Shown one piece after another: positions 5,385-5,428 of a stretch of 5,428 nucleotides of DNA. Below the pieces are notes generated by a model. It saw nothing but the letters and a program-made list of their open reading frames with translations. It made no database searches and was not told where the DNA came from. Each line of letters starts with the position of its first letter. Within the stretch, counting starts at the first letter, position 1. The translations under genes and the position numbers were made by a program. The stretch covers positions 1-5,428 of the forward strand of contig SLNM01000003.1 of the NCBI GenBank assembly GCA_007133055.1, in the 5' to 3' direction. Source of the stretch: Lentisphaeria bacterium. GTDB lineage: Bacteria; Verrucomicrobiota; Lentisphaeria; Oligosphaerales; PUNB01.

Positions 5385-5428
5385 GGGCGAGAATCCGTCT
5401 CGCCCAAGTTCGATCCGTTTGGGCGAGA
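5385..5428 (+). repeat. Three-arm alternating inverted repeat at the window edge
   Basis: GGGCGAGA (5385-5392) pairs perfectly with TCTCGCCC (5398-5405) over a 5-base loop. The same second arm, extended to TCTCGCCCAA (5398-5407), also pairs perfectly over 10 bases with TTGGGCGAGA (5419-5428). The middle arm can therefore form either of two exclusive hairpins. The pattern looks like a dispersed intergenic repeat continuing beyond the window. Confidence 0.7.

Overview
The window looks like a chromosomal segment from a GC-rich Gram-negative bacterium. The clearest sign is a glycosyltransferase family 9 (heptosyltransferase-like) gene, which implies an outer membrane with lipopolysaccharide. The four-helix 'suffix' protein, the DUF2851 gene and the dispersed tandem DNA repeats would suit a PVC-type or deltaproteobacterial-type environmental genome. 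That placement is a guess, because the window has no rRNA or other marker gene.

The left part (1-3377) is ordinary and reads entirely on the minus strand. In transcription order it holds a DUF2851 protein (3377-1860), a calcineurin-like metallophosphoesterase (1746-1018) and a GT9 glycosyltransferase (1012 to beyond the left edge). The last two are only 5 bases apart and are probably co-transcribed. A 113-base gap separates the first two. No shared pathway is evident from the sequence.

The middle part (3378-3878) is a divergent intergenic region of about 500 bases. It holds the strong ribosome binding site and AT-rich upstream region of the DUF2851 gene, a diverged direct duplication (about 3538-3632 and 3687-3776), a possible tiny ORF behind a perfect Shine-Dalgarno sequence, and a near-consensus sigma70-type promoter (3803-3831) facing right.

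The right part (3879-5428) is accessory in character and reads on the plus strand. A 72-codon ORF is followed by a 312-residue protein made of a four-helix bundle, a 'suffix' helical domain and a C-terminal topoisomerase-type C4 zinc ribbon. Next comes a start-less fragment resembling the N-terminal region of a DprA-like Rossmann protein, and then a cluster of small inverted repeats at the right edge. Four arrays of a 9-bp GATC-containing repeat (GATCYGNCY), all in one orientation, punctuate this part. One forms most of the 72-codon ORF, two are in-frame linkers inside the four-helix protein, and one lies directly before the DprA-like fragment. The arrays sit where genes appear truncated or where domains join. 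The most interesting reading is a repeat that expands or inserts at gene and domain boundaries around a nucleic-acid-binding four-helix/zinc-ribbon protein.
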